64,000 nt of DNA. It comes from WHSW01 sp963769945 (lineage in GTDB: Bacteria > Actinomycetota > Thermoleophilia > Solirubrobacterales > 70-9). Below are positions 9,288 through 18,677 of the stretch, in pieces. The stretch covers positions 1-64,000 of the forward strand of contig CAVYOA010000001.1 in assembly GCA_963769945.1 (NCBI GenBank). The letters are read 5' to 3'. The translations under genes and the position numbers were made by a program. The notes beneath the pieces are model-generated. The model ran no database searches, was not told the origin of the DNA, and saw only the letters and a list, made by a program, of their open reading frames with translations. Position 1 is the first letter of the stretch; each line of letters opens with the position of its first letter.

Positions 9288-9851
9288 ATGTATCACCGTC
9301 ATCAATCACACGGTCGTGGTGAAGGGCCAGCCCCTCGCCACTCCTATTGCCGCACCCATCCCCGTCACCGCCGCGGTCGCGGTCGCGGCGGCCCTCGCGC
9401 CCGGCGTGGCGACATTCGAGCCGCCGTTCTGGCGCTGCTCGCCGAACGCCCGATGCATGGCTACGAGATGATCCAAGAGCTCGAGCAGCGGACCAAGGGC
9501 ATGTGGAAGCCCAGCGCCGGATCGGTCTACCCCACGCTTCAGCTGCTCGAAGAGGAGGAGCTGATCCGCGGCACCGATACCGACGGCAAACGCCGCTTCG
9601 AGCTCACCGACGCCGGTCGCACCGCTCAGCAGTCCCACGAGGGCGAACCGCCGTGGGATCAGGTCACCTCCGGCCTCGAGCCCGAGATGTTTCGCCTCAA
9701 GCGGTCCTTCGAGCAACTCGTCGCATCGGTTCGCCAGGTCTTCGACGCCGCCGACGAAGCCCAGCGGGCGAAGGTTCGCGAGCTGCTCGACGAGACGCGA
9801 AAGAAGGTCTACGGCATCCTCGCCGAGGACTCGCAGGGCCCATCGAGCTAG
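9288..9851 (+). CDS. PadR-family transcriptional regulator
   Basis: This 187-residue protein has a basic, His/Arg/Gly-rich N-terminus (about 1-45), then the PadR winged helix: RGDIRAAVLALLAERPMHGYEM, helix 3 with SVYPTLQLLEEEEL, and the wing GKRRFELTDAG. A C-terminal alpha-helical dimerisation region (about 125-180) follows. Family members repress genes beside them in response to ligands or phenolics. The CGATATATCG palindrome upstream is a plausible autoregulatory site. The downstream hydrolase starts 32 bp after the stop in the same direction, so it may be controlled by this protein. Confidence 0.85.
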   Translation: MYHRHQSHGRGEGPAPRHSYCRTHPRHRRGRGRGGPRARRGDIRAAVLALLAERPMHGYEMIQELEQRTKGMWKPSAGSVYPTLQLLEEEELIRGTDTDGKRRFELTDAGRTAQQSHEGEPPWDQVTSGLEPEMFRLKRSFEQLVASVRQVFDAADEAQRAKVRELLDETRKKVYGILAEDSQGPSS

Positions 9852-9883
9852 GCCCTTAGCCAACAACAGCTACGCTCGGCTGC

Positions 9884-10714
9884 GTGAGGGGGGTCGAGCT
9901 CAAACAGCAGGGAGGGTTCGCCTATCGCGAAGCTGGGCCACAGGCCAGCGCGGCGGGCGAACCCGTCGTCTGCGTCCACGGCTTTCCCGAGAGCTCGCGC
10001 ATGTGGGAGCCGCTGATGGCCGAGCTCGCCGCCGCCGGCCGCCGCTGCGTCGCACCCGATCTCTACGGCCTCGGCGACTCGCCCGACGACTCCCCCGCCA
10101 CCTTCGAGCACAACCTCGAGGCGTTCACCGACTTCGTCGCCGCGCAGGACCTCGGCCCCGTCGCCCTCGTCGTTCACGACTGGGGCGGCTTCATCGGCCT
10201 CGCCTGGGCCTGCGACCACCCCGACCAGGTCACCGCGCTCGTGATCTCCAACACCGGCTTTTTCGCCGACGGCAGATGGCACGGGATGGCCGACGCGATT
10301 CGCGGCGAGCAGGGGGAGGCGATCGTCGCCGCGATCGATCGCGACGGCTTCGCCGCCTTGCTGCGTTCGGCCGGCAACGCCTTTGACGACGACGACATCG
10401 ACGCTTACTGGCAGCCCTACGAGGACGGTCGCGGCCAGCGCGCGACGCTCGATTTCTATCGCTCGATGGACTTCGCCAAGCTGGCGCGGTTCGACGGCAA
10501 GCTGGCGCAGCTCGGAGTTCCGACGCTGCTGCTCTGGGGCGCCGAGGACGAGTTCGCGCCGCTCGGCGCGGCGCGTCGGTTCGAGCGCGAGATCCCCGGC
10601 TCGAAGCTGGTCGCCTTCGATGGCGTCGGGCACTTCGTCTTTGACGCGGAGCCCGAGCGTTCGGCGGCGGAGGTGCTCGCCTTCCTCGGCGCGATCGACT
10701 CAGACTCGGGCTGA
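9884..10714 (+). CDS. Alpha/beta hydrolase, Asp-nucleophile type
   Basis: A 276-residue alpha/beta hydrolase. The oxyanion motif HGFPESS lies near residues 33-39, the nucleophile elbow VVHDWGGF near 94-101, a likely acid in GAEDEF near 225, and the catalytic His in GVGHFVF near 250. An Asp rather than Ser in the elbow places it with epoxide hydrolases and haloalkane/fluoroacetate dehalogenases, which form an alkyl-enzyme ester. The substrate is unknown. GTG start at 9884, after PadR and 6 bp before a SnoaL-like gene. No signal peptide; presumably cytosolic. Confidence 0.85.
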   Translation: MRGVELKQQGGFAYREAGPQASAAGEPVVCVHGFPESSRMWEPLMAELAAAGRRCVAPDLYGLGDSPDDSPATFEHNLEAFTDFVAAQDLGPVALVVHDWGGFIGLAWACDHPDQVTALVISNTGFFADGRWHGMADAIRGEQGEAIVAAIDRDGFAALLRSAGNAFDDDDIDAYWQPYEDGRGQRATLDFYRSMDFAKLARFDGKLAQLGVPTLLLWGAEDEFAPLGAARRFEREIPGSKLVAFDGVGHFVFDAEPERSAAEVLAFLGAIDSDSG

Positions 10715-10720
10715 ACCGTC

Positions 10721-11118
10721 GTGGGGGACGCCGAGATCGCGCTCATCCGCCGTGCCTATCGCGCCTTCACCCGGCGCGACCTCGAGACGCTCAAGCGCCA
10801 CAGCCACCCGGAGATCGAGATCCACACGATCACCGGGGTGGTTGCCGGCAGCGACGCTGCCCTTACAGGGGCCACGAAGGCGTCGCGGCCTACATCAGCG
10901 ACGTCGAGGCGACCTGGGACGAGCTCGAGCTCATCCCGCAGGAGTTCACCGAGCTCGAGGATGGACGCGTCCTCGTCGACGGGCGGATCCGCGTCAAGCG
11001 GGGCGCGACACGCATCGACTCGCCCAACACCTGGCTTTGGGAGTTCGAGGACGGCCTCGTTCGCACAGTGCGAATCCTCCCCGACCCGGAGACGCTCGAC
11101 ACCTTGACCAACCTCTGA
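10721..11118 (+). CDS. SnoaL-like (NTF2-fold) protein, one frameshift
   Basis: It starts at GTG 10721 and reads MGDAEIALIRRAYRAFTRRDLE, then HPEIEIHTITGV, typical of SnoaL/NTF2-fold proteins. Around base 10860 the frame shifts, after which YRGHEGVAAYISDVE, WDELELIPQEFTEL and NTWLWEFEDGL continue to a TGA at 11116-11118. The repaired protein is about 132 residues, normal for the family. SnoaL-like proteins include small cyclases, isomerases and binding proteins. Its function here is unknown, but it sits 6 bp after the hydrolase and is probably co-transcribed. The frameshift is likely a sequence error. Confidence 0.7.
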
Positions 11119-11125
11119 GCGAAGC

Positions 11126-12596
11126 TCAGCGCGCCAGAAACAGGCGCACGTTGCGATCCTCGGCGGCGCCGGCGTGGCCCTGCGGGCGACCGCCGCCCGC
11201 ATCGAGGAACGCCAGCTCGCGCGCGGTGTCGGCGAGCTCGCCGGGCGCCGAATCGAGCATCCAAGTCTCCAGCGCCACCCCACTCTCGGTTTCGACGACG
11301 CGAAGCGAGCGAGCCTGCTGGGGGTAGTCGGCCAGCGATGGTGTGGCGATCAGCCAGTAGCCGCCGGCCGGCGTCTGGCGCGGCTCGATCGCGCTCGCGT
11401 GGGTATGCCCGGAGACGGCCGCGATCACCTGCGGCTCGGCGTCGAGCAGGGCGAGCACACTCTCGCCCCCCGTCGAGCTCGCCAGCGGCTGGTGGGTGGC
11501 GACGATGACGAAGCGCTCGCCGGCGGCGCCGAGCTCGCCGCGAAGCCAATCGAGCTGTTCGCTCGCCACCAACCCGCTCGAGCCACCACCACGGCTGACG
11601 ATGTCCAGAACCACCACCCGCAGGCGCTCGCCGACGTCGAAGGAGTAGTCGAGGCGCGGTCCCGAGCCGCTGGCCGCACTTGCCTGGCGCAGCTCCTCGA
11701 CGACCTCGGTAGCCGCCAGATGGCGGCGCTCGCTGTCGGGCGGAACGCGCCTGGTCTCACCCGGCAAGCCCACCGGCGAGATAGCGGTCGATCAGCTCGA
11801 GGTCGATCTCGCTCTCGCTCGGCGCCTCGAGGCTGCGATCGACGCGAACCAGCTCGCGGTCGTCGGTCGCGATCCGCTCCAGCGCAGGCGTCGGCGGCAC
11901 CTCGCCCTGAACCAGCAGGTCGTGGTTTCCGAGCACCGGATACCACGGCGCCTCGAGGCCGGGCGACTCGAACGACTCCTGGGCGCGGTCGAGCAGGCCC
12001 GGGTAGCGCGGCGCGTCGAGGTCGGGGCGGTAGATGAACGGGTCGGGGTTCGAGAGCTCCTGGACGCCGTCATAGCCGGGCGCGCCGGAGTCGGGGTCGA
12101 CCGGCCCGCCGTCGAGCACGGCGATCGCCTGACGCAGCTCGTTCGCTTGCGCGCTGTCGATCAGGTCGCCGGTCTCGAGCAGGGCGTCGGGCTCGATCGC
12201 GGCGATCGAGCCCAAGGTCGCCGCGAGCACCTGGGCGCTGAGCGCCTCCTGGGGGCGAAAGGCCTCGGCCACGCGCGGCGAGAGCCGGTCGGCCAGCGGC
12301 GCCCGGGCCGGCGACTCCTCGTCGCGGACGTGGGCGTCGGCGAGCAGTCCGAGCGTCGCCAGCGTGCGCACCGGCTCTGCCGCCGGCGCCAGCTCGGTGC
12401 GGTCGACGAGCGGCTCGCCGGGACCTACCTCGAGCGTGCCGTCGCCGTCGCGATCGATCCAGGTGCTCGACAGCGTCGAGCCATCGGCGGCGGGCACGGC
12501 CTCTGCTGCCGATCCTTGTGAGAGCGCGACGACGGCCACGGCGATGACGAGCGCCACCGCGGCGACCGCTCCCAAGGCTGCAAATCGGCGGCGCAC
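11126..12596 (-). CDS. Secreted/anchored calcineurin-like phosphoesterase, one frameshift
   Basis: GTG start at 12596. A hydrophobic N-terminal segment (residues about 7-27) looks like a signal anchor. A calcium-loop-like DRDGDGTLEVG follows near 48-58, then the metallophosphoesterase motifs LADAH (about 85-89), GDLID (about 142) and LGNHD (about 220). The frame breaks near 11765; in the next frame VATHQP and SGHTH complete the di-metal site. The left arm reads through the break in a single frame, so a 1-base error is likely. Repaired length is about 490 residues. Substrate unknown; likely acts outside the membrane. It follows the permease gene by 3 bp. Confidence 0.75.
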
Positions 12597-12599
12597 GAG

Positions 12600-14866
12600 C
12601 TACTCCCCCCGCAGCGCGGCCGCGATCGGCTCGCGCTCGGCCCGGCGCGCGACCCAGGCGGCGGCCGCCACGGCGATCGCCAGCAGCGCGAGCGTCGTCA
12701 GCACGAGCTGTCCGGCGCTTGCCCCGAGCGGCAGCGTCGCGTACGCCGCGGCTAGCTCCGCGACCACCGGCCCGAGGACGACGCGCTCGAGCACGATGCC
12801 GATCGGAACGGCGATCGCGATCACCGCGATCGCCGCCCCGAGCATCACCATCGTCACCGTCGGCCGACCCGCCCCCGAGGCGCGCAGCACGGCGATCGTC
12901 GGCCGTCGCTCGGCCGCGGTCACCGCCAGCGCCTGGACCAGCGCGTAGAGGCAGATCAAGACGTTGACGGCTGCGACGACGCGCAGGACGCCGGCCAGCA
13001 CGCCAAGGAAGGCACGGTTGTCGGTCGTCGCCGAGCCCGCCGAGCTGTCGGGCTCGAAATCAACGCGATCGAGGGTTTCGAAGACCGGGCCGGCGTCGGC
13101 GCCGTCTTCGAGGTTGACGGCAACAACTGACTCGATCGCAGGATCGGCAGCGAGCAGCCGCTGCGGCTCGACATAGGCGATGCGACCCTCGCTGGCGATC
13201 GCGCGCACGATCCCCACGACCTCGAAGCGCGCCTCGCGCCCCGATGGCAGCTGCAAGGCCAGCGTCGCCCCGACCTCGAGGCCGAGCGCGTCGGCGAGCC
13301 CGACGCCGACCTCCGCCTCGTCCGGGCCCTCGATCCGCCGCCCCTCGCGCCAGTACCGGCGCCTCGAACCGGGTGTGGTCGCCCTCGAAGGCGACCACCT
13401 CGACCGGCTGGCCAAGCTCGAACGACGAGGTCGCCTCGACCTCATAGCGCGCGGCCGCGGCCTCGACGCCGGGTATCGCCGCGATCTCGCTCGGCGTCGT
13501 CGGGATCGGCTGCCGCGGTCAGCTCGTAGCGCTTGTCGAGCGTGCCCGGATCGTCTTCGAGGTCGTTGAGAAACGAGGCCATCGCCAACATCAACAGCAC
13601 GACCGCAGTTGCCGCGGCCACCACCGCCGCGGTCGACAGCGTGCGCCCGCGCTTGCCGGCCGCCAGGCGCAGCCCGAGGCCGAAGGGCCCGCCCGAGGTA
13701 CGACTGCGCCGCGCTGTCGCCGCGACCTCCGCCCCGCGCAGGATCTCGGCCGGCTGGCGACCGGCGGCGCGCCACGCCGGCCACAGCGTCACCGCGACGA
13801 CGAGAACCACGAGCGCGACCAGGCATAGCGCAAGTGGTGCCAGCAAAGCCGCGCCGGGCGCCTGCTCGTTGAGGATCTCGAGCAGCCGCGCGCTCGGCCC
13901 GGCGGCAACGAGCGCTCCGGCCGCGAGCCCGGCCACGGCGGCCGGCAGCGCCACCAGCGCGGCATCGACGCCGTAGCGTGCGACCACGCTAAGGCGCGGG
14001 ACGCCGACGGCGCGCATGATGCCGATGCTCTGCAACCGCCGCTGGACGTCGGCGCGCGCGCTCGAGCCGAGGATCATTCCCGCCGCCGCGACCGCGACGA
14101 TCGAGAACGCGACGAGCAGGGCGATGATCAGCCCGGCGGCCTCGTCGATCAGCGCCTGGACGCCGTCGCGCGTGGCAAAGCGCAGGTTGTCGAGCCCGAA
14201 GCTGACGCTGCGCGCCTGGACCAGCAGCGAGTCGAGCTGCGAGGGATCTTCGGCCCAGATCAGCGCGACCTCGACTTCCTCGGGGTTGGGCTGAAACTGG
14301 CTCACCCAGTCCTGGGAGAGATAGGCGCGCGGGCGCGAATTCAGCGGATAGGCGACGCCGTCGGGCGAGAGCGAGATGCCGACGATCTCGAGCTCGCCGA
14401 TGAACTGAACGCCGATCGAGTCGCCGACCTCGAGCTCCCAGTCGGTGGCGAGGCCGCGCTCGATGAGGATCTCGCCCGGCGTGCCGGTGAGGTCGGAGCC
14501 CGCGACGACCTCGTAGCCGCGCCGGCCGCTGGATTCGACGGTCTGGATCGCGGTGCGGTCGGTCGAGCGGCCGTTGGCGAAGAAGCCGAAGTCGAGCGCC
14601 TCGCGGCGGTAGCTGACCGACTCGACGTTGGCGAGGCGGCCGATGCGCTCCTCGACCTCGGAGCGCAGCTCGGCGTCGAAGCGGGCAATGACGTCGGGCG
14701 CGTCGGCCTGCTCTGTGGCGCGATCGAAGCCGGTCGAGAGCCCGTAGGCGATCGTCACCGCAGTGCCGACCATCAGCGCCGCGGCGAAGACGCCGGCGCC
14801 CGCGAGCAGAGCGCGCCCGCGCCGCGCCCGCAGGCGCGCCAGCGCCGGGGCGATCCAGACCCTCAT
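12600..14866 (-). CDS. FtsX/MacB-type ABC permease, two frameshifts
   Basis: The first frame (14866 down to about 13500) encodes an N-terminal membrane segment, a large extracytoplasmic domain and several helices, including runs like AAGMILGSSARADV and LAPLALCLVALVVLVVAV. Frameshifts near 13495 and 13348 interrupt it. The final frame carries the last four hydrophobic segments, typical of an FtsX domain, and ends EREPIAAALRGE. Repaired length is about 755 residues, right for a two-FtsX-domain permease. It overlaps the ATPase stop by 4 bp. Such pairs export lipids, lipoproteins or peptides. Errors are likelier than decay because motifs are kept on both sides. Confidence 0.75.
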
Positions 14867-15531
14867 CGCTCGTGCAGGCGACCGTCGGCGAGCTCGAGCA
14901 CGCGATCGGCCATCTTCGCCGCCTCGTGATCGTGGGTAACCAAGATCACCGAGCGCTCACCGGCGGCAATAGCACGCAGGATCGAGAGCACCTGAGCGCC
15001 GGCGACGGGATCGAGGTTTCCCGAGGGCTCGTCGGCAAGGATCAAGGTGGCGTCGTTGACGAGCGCCCGGGCAATCGCGATCCGCTGCTGCTCGCCGCCC
15101 GAGAGCGTGTGCGGCAGCTGGTCGGCGGCGCCGTTGAGGCCGAGCTCGGCGAGCAGCTCGGTGGCGCGAGCGGGCGCGCCGGCACCGACGCCGGCAAGGC
15201 GCGCCGGCAGCAGTACGTTCTCCTCGCCGGTGAGCTCGGGGATCAGGTGAAAGAGCTGGAAGATGAAACCGATGCGGTCGCGGCGAAACGCGGTCAGCGC
15301 ACGCTCGTCGAGGCGCCCGAGCTCGAGCCCGGCAACCTCGATCGTGCCGGAGTCGGGACGGTCGATGCCGCCGATCAGGTTGACCAGGGTCGATTTGCCG
15401 CTGCCCGAGCGCCCCAGGATCGCGACCATCTCGCCCTCATCGATCTCGAGGTCGACGCCGTCGAGGACCCGCCGCGCCGCCCGCCCGGAGCCAAAGGTCT
15501 TGCTCACGCCCCGCGCGCGCACCAGTTGCAT
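14863..15531 (-). CDS. ABC transporter ATPase (LolD/MacB/FtsE-like)
   Basis: A 222-residue nucleotide-binding protein with Walker A GRSGSGKST (40-48), Q-loop in FQLFHLIPELT (about 92), signature LSGGEQQR (about 142), Walker B LILADEP (about 163) and the His switch VTHDHE. The length and the ELTGEENVLLPARL stretch match ATPases of the LolD/MacB/FtsE group. It powers the downstream two-FtsX-domain permease, whose ATG overlaps this stop (ATGA). The last ~210 bp nearest its start have no mirror partner because the left arm begins inside the gene. Cytosolic face of the membrane. Confidence 0.92.
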   Translation of the reverse strand: MQLVRARGVSKTFGSGRAARRVLDGVDLEIDEGEMVAILGRSGSGKSTLVNLIGGIDRPDSGTIEVAGLELGRLDERALTAFRRDRIGFIFQLFHLIPELTGEENVLLPARLAGVGAGAPARATELLAELGLNGAADQLPHTLSGGEQQRIAIARALVNDATLILADEPSGNLDPVAGAQVLSILRAIAAGERSVILVTHDHEAAKMADRVLELADGRLHER

Positions 15532-15590
15532 CCGCGAAGCCTAGGCGCGCGGCCTTATCGGCACATCAATCCTGAGCCTCGACGTCGCTC

Positions 15591-16328
15591 TCAGTCCGGG
15601 TACTCGTCCTTGCGGTAGCTCGTCGGGTCCTCGGGCTGCGGCTTGGGCGTCCGGTCGAGCAGCATGCTGAAGTGCGGAGCGACGAACGGATCCGGCGCCG
15701 AGACCATGTAGGTGAAGTACACGGTCCCGTTGTCCTTCGCAAAGGCGATGTAGCTCGGGTTCTCGCGAAGCCCGTCCTTGAGCTCGGCGCCGACCTGCTC
15801 GGCCCAAAATTGCAGCCACTCAGGCGGGTCGCTGAGCATCTCCTGGACCTCGGGGATCTGCTCGGCCTCCTCCTCGGTCAGCGCCAGCCCGAAGTCCCAT
15901 GGGAAGTCAGTCTCGTAGGTCGATACGTACGGGAACTCCCAGCCCATCCGCTCCTTGTAAGCATTCAGCCGGTCGATCGGCGCGCGCGAGAAGCAGACGA
16001 ACGTCACGTCGCGCTGGTTGAGATGGATCAGGCTGCCCGAGAACTCGTCGCCCAGGCTCGAGCACCCCGGGCACGCGCCGACTGAGTAGTCGGGCCCATA
16101 CATGACGTTGTAGGCGAGCAACTGCGAGCGGCCGTCGAACAGCTCCGCGAGTGTCTTCTTGCCGTCCTGGGTATCGAACACGTACTCCTTGTCCACCGGC
16201 ACCCAAGGCAGCTCGAGTCGCTTCTCCTTGATCTCCCGGTTTCGCTCCGCCTGCTTGGCCTCGAGCGTTGCCAGCTCATCGCGGGCCGCCTGCCATTCCT
16301 CGCGGGTTCCAACCGTGTGCTCAGCCAT
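15591..16328 (-). CDS. DUF899 thioredoxin-like protein
   Basis: The start ATG at 16328 has GAGGAG six bases upstream. The 245-residue protein has an N-terminal helical part (REEWQAARDELATLEAKQAE), ELPWVPVDKEYVF, and a thioredoxin-like core with GPDYSVGACPGCSSLGDEF carrying a CPGC pair near residue 85. SRAPIDRLNAYKERMGW and the FPYVSTYETDF/WDFG stretch follow. These are hallmarks of DUF899, related to AhpC/TSA-like folds. Reaction unknown. It is divergent from the methyltransferase at 16503, with about 170 bp between. Confidence 0.85.
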   Translation of the reverse strand: MAEHTVGTREEWQAARDELATLEAKQAERNREIKEKRLELPWVPVDKEYVFDTQDGKKTLAELFDGRSQLLAYNVMYGPDYSVGACPGCSSLGDEFSGSLIHLNQRDVTFVCFSRAPIDRLNAYKERMGWEFPYVSTYETDFPWDFGLALTEEEAEQIPEVQEMLSDPPEWLQFWAEQVGAELKDGLRENPSYIAFAKDNGTVYFTYMVSAPDPFVAPHFSMLLDRTPKPQPEDPTSYRKDEYPD

Positions 16329-16502
16329 CGCCATCTCCTCGTTTCCGTTCCGCCGCGTCGCGCGACCGACCAATCACCCGGGACGCTACTCGCTGGCCTG
16401 GCGTGTGACGGGGTCCGAGAGCAGGATCCCGCAAACGCAGTGGTAGGGTCGGCTCGGGTCATCGAACGGAACCTGCCGTCCATTTCAAACACTGGAGGGG
16501 AC

Positions 16503-17570
16503 ATGAACGCCACCGGCATCGACGAGGCAAAGCTCGAAGCCTTCATGGGTCAGGCCGTCACCGACATGGGAGCGATCATCAGCGGCCCGCTGATGGTGAT
16601 CGGCGAGAAGCTCGGGCTCTACAAGGCGATGGCACATGCGGGCCCGTTGAGCTCGCAGGAGGTCGCCGATCGCGCGGGCGTTGCCGAGCGCTCGGTTAGG
16701 GAGTGGCTGCGTAATCAGGCCGCGGGCGGATACGTCGAGTTCGATGCCGCCAGCGACCGCTACACCCTTCCCGACGAGCAGGCGATGGCTCTTGCCGACG
16801 AGGAGAGCCCCGTCTACATACTCGGCGTCTATGACTCGATCGCTTCGTTGTACGCGGACGAGGAGAAGATCCTCGAGGCTTTCAAGAGCGGTGACGGCAT
16901 GGGCTGGCACGAGCACGATCCCCGCCTCTTCCACGGGACCGAGCGCTTCTTCAAGCCTGGATACCGTGCCCATCTCGTCGAAGAGTGGATTCCCGCGCTC
17001 GACGGCGTCAAGGCGAAGCTCGAGGCCGGCGCAGAAGTCGCCGACATCGGCTGCGGGCACGGAGCCTCGACGGTGATCATGGCCGAGGCCTTCCCGAACT
17101 CCCAGTTCACAGGCTTCGACTACCACGACGGCTCGATCGAGCAGGCTCGCCAGCGCGCCGAGAGCGCCGGAGTCGGCGAACGCGTCAGGTTCGAAACCGC
17201 CGCGGCCGCCGACTTCCCCGGCGAGGGCTACGACCTAGTGACCGTCTTCGACTGCCTGCACGACATGGGCGACCCAGTCGGCGCTTCGGCGCACGTCCAC
17301 GAAACGCTGGCGCCCGACGGCACCTGGATGATCGTCGAGCCCTACGCGAATGACGCCGTCGAGGAGAACCTCAACCCGGTCGGTCGCGTCTTCTACGGCG
17401 CCTCGACGGTGATCTGCACTCCCGCATCCCTCGACCAAGAGGTCGGCCTGGCGCTGGGGGCACAGGCCGGCGAGGCGAGATTGGCGGAGGTGATCAAGGA
17501 GGGCGGATTCTCCAGCGTCAGGCGTGCGACCGAAACGCCGTTCAACCTCGTGCTCGAGGCGCGCCCTTGA
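16503..17570 (+). CDS. SAM-dependent methyltransferase with N-terminal winged helix
   Basis: The ATG at 16503 follows a strong ribosome-binding site GGAGGGG three bases upstream; longer in-frame starts lack one. The 355-residue protein has an N-terminal helix-turn-helix-like region (ISGPLMVIGEKLGLYKAM, SSQEVADRAGVAERSV) and then a class I methyltransferase domain: motif I VADIGCGHGAS near 179-189, GFDYHDGSIEQA, and VTVFDCLHDMGDP. This layout resembles small-molecule O-methyltransferases and transcriptional-regulator-like methyltransferases. The substrate cannot be inferred from the neighbours. No obvious operon partner. Confidence 0.85.
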   Translation: MNATGIDEAKLEAFMGQAVTDMGAIISGPLMVIGEKLGLYKAMAHAGPLSSQEVADRAGVAERSVREWLRNQAAGGYVEFDAASDRYTLPDEQAMALADEESPVYILGVYDSIASLYADEEKILEAFKSGDGMGWHEHDPRLFHGTERFFKPGYRAHLVEEWIPALDGVKAKLEAGAEVADIGCGHGASTVIMAEAFPNSQFTGFDYHDGSIEQARQRAESAGVGERVRFETAAAADFPGEGYDLVTVFDCLHDMGDPVGASAHVHETLAPDGTWMIVEPYANDAVEENLNPVGRVFYGASTVICTPASLDQEVGLALGAQAGEARLAEVIKEGGFSSVRRATETPFNLVLEARP

Positions 17571-17640
17571 GCTGAGCCCGAGGCAGACGGGCGGCTTCGT
17601 TGATGCCCAGCCGTCCGCATGTGATCCCGGGGCGTCGTCG

Positions 17641-17658
17641 GCTACCGGAACTGGTAGC
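17641..17658. repeat. Short hairpin GCTACC-N6-GGTAGC
   Basis: A 6-bp perfect inverted repeat with a 6-base loop lies between the methyltransferase and the SHOCT gene. No T-run follows, so it is a weak terminator at best and could be an operator. Related GCTACC/GGTAGC words occur again near 18800-18850. Confidence 0.35.
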
Positions 17659-17689
17659 GAATGGTCGCTCTGGGCGATAGGCTCGCACC

Positions 17690-18226
17690 ATGGGCCTGCT
17701 CGGAGATTGGGCGAAGTCGAAGCGGATGAGTCAGCCGGTTCGCGGCACAGCCCAGATCATCTCGGCGACCATGCCTGCCGACGACGCGACCTCGGCGAAC
17801 TGCCGGATGAACCTCGTGGTCAGCGCCGAGGGTTTGGAGCCCACTCCGGTCGAGCACACCGCGATGGCCTCGGTCAAGCGCTGGCCAAGTCCGGGCATGA
17901 CCCTGCCTGTCACCGTGGATCTCGCTGACCCGACACGCCTCAAGATCCACTGGGATGACGTCCAGACCCACGACCAGACCTCTAAGCAACAGGCGGAGCA
18001 GATTGCCGCGATGATGAGGGGCGGCGCCGGGGCCACGGCCCAGGGCACGGGAATGGACCTCAACGCGGCGATTCAGCAGGCAGCCGCGGCGGCCGGCCAG
18101 CAGGCGACGCCCGCCGCTAACGATGTGGCCGGGCAGATCGAGAAGCTGAGCCAACTGCACGACTCTGGCTCGCTCTCAGACGAGGAGTTCGCCGACGCGA
18201 AGCGCAAGCTCCTCGAGGGCCTCTGA
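17690..18226 (+). CDS. SHOCT-domain protein
   Basis: A 178-residue soluble protein. Residues about 1-110 form an unrecognised beta-rich domain (MGLLGDWAKSKRMSQPVRGTAQI, then PGMTLPVTVDLADPTRLKIHWDDV). A Gln/Ala-rich linker follows. The C-terminal 30 residues (IEKLSQLHDSGSLSDEEFADAKRKLL) are a clear SHOCT motif, a short helical hairpin found at protein ends and thought to mediate oligomerisation. The next gene encodes a shorter protein with the same start pattern (MGxLxxxxG) and a similar domain ending in DP-K, so the two are probably paralogous. Role unknown. Confidence 0.75.
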   Translation: MGLLGDWAKSKRMSQPVRGTAQIISATMPADDATSANCRMNLVVSAEGLEPTPVEHTAMASVKRWPSPGMTLPVTVDLADPTRLKIHWDDVQTHDQTSKQQAEQIAAMMRGGAGATAQGTGMDLNAAIQQAAAAAGQQATPAANDVAGQIEKLSQLHDSGSLSDEEFADAKRKLLEGL

Positions 18227-18353
18227 GCGCCCGAACCCCGCTTCAGCGCTTGTCGACGAGCTCGCACCAGCGGCGGACCGACCGGCTAGCGACAACTGCG
18301 GCCACCGAGCGCGCCTTTCTTGACGAATCGCTCCCACGAGGTAGGGTCGGTCC

Positions 18354-18677
18354 ATGGGATTCCTCCAGCGGATACTCGGGACGGAGGATCCCGACGTGCA
18401 GGTGGCAGGGCTTACTGGCCAGGCAACAATCGTCAGCCTCAGCGAGGGCGGGCCGTACGTCAACCAGCGGCCGACTATCACGATGGACCTCGACGTCGAG
18501 CTCCCAGAGCGTGAGTCCTACAGAGCCCAGGCGAAACAGCCCGTCGGGCGTCTTGTGATCGGTCGCATGCAGCCCGGCGCGACGATCCCGGTTCGGGTCG
18601 ATCCGAAAGACCCCAGGAAGGTCGTCGTCGACGAGCCGGCGATGCTGGGTCAGCCCGGCGCCGCGGCCGAGGAGTAG
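18354..18677 (+). CDS. Small protein related to the preceding SHOCT protein
   Basis: A 107-residue protein (MGFLQRILGTEDPDVQ). The pattern VAGLTGQATIVSLSEGG, TITMDLDVEL, and PGATIPVRVDPKDPRKVVVDEP parallels the N-terminal domain of the protein at 17690, including the PG-TxPVxVD-DPxK core. It lacks the SHOCT tail. No signal peptide or membrane segment. Function is unknown; the tandem arrangement suggests a duplicated domain of unknown function. Confidence 0.7.
   Translation: MGFLQRILGTEDPDVQVAGLTGQATIVSLSEGGPYVNQRPTITMDLDVELPERESYRAQAKQPVGRLVIGRMQPGATIPVRVDPKDPRKVVVDEPAMLGQPGAAAEE

Larger units (their letters stand above)
6931..15318 (-). repeat. Right arm of giant inverted duplication (better copy)
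   Basis: This is the more intact arm of the inverted duplication centred on base 6930. It runs from the axis to inside the ABC ATPase gene, whose last part near 15318-15531 has no partner because the window begins there. Reading frames are mostly long, but several single-base frameshifts remain in the permease, phosphoesterase, SnoaL and DUF4435 genes. The two arms can be compared base by base to suggest corrections. Confidence 0.93.
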
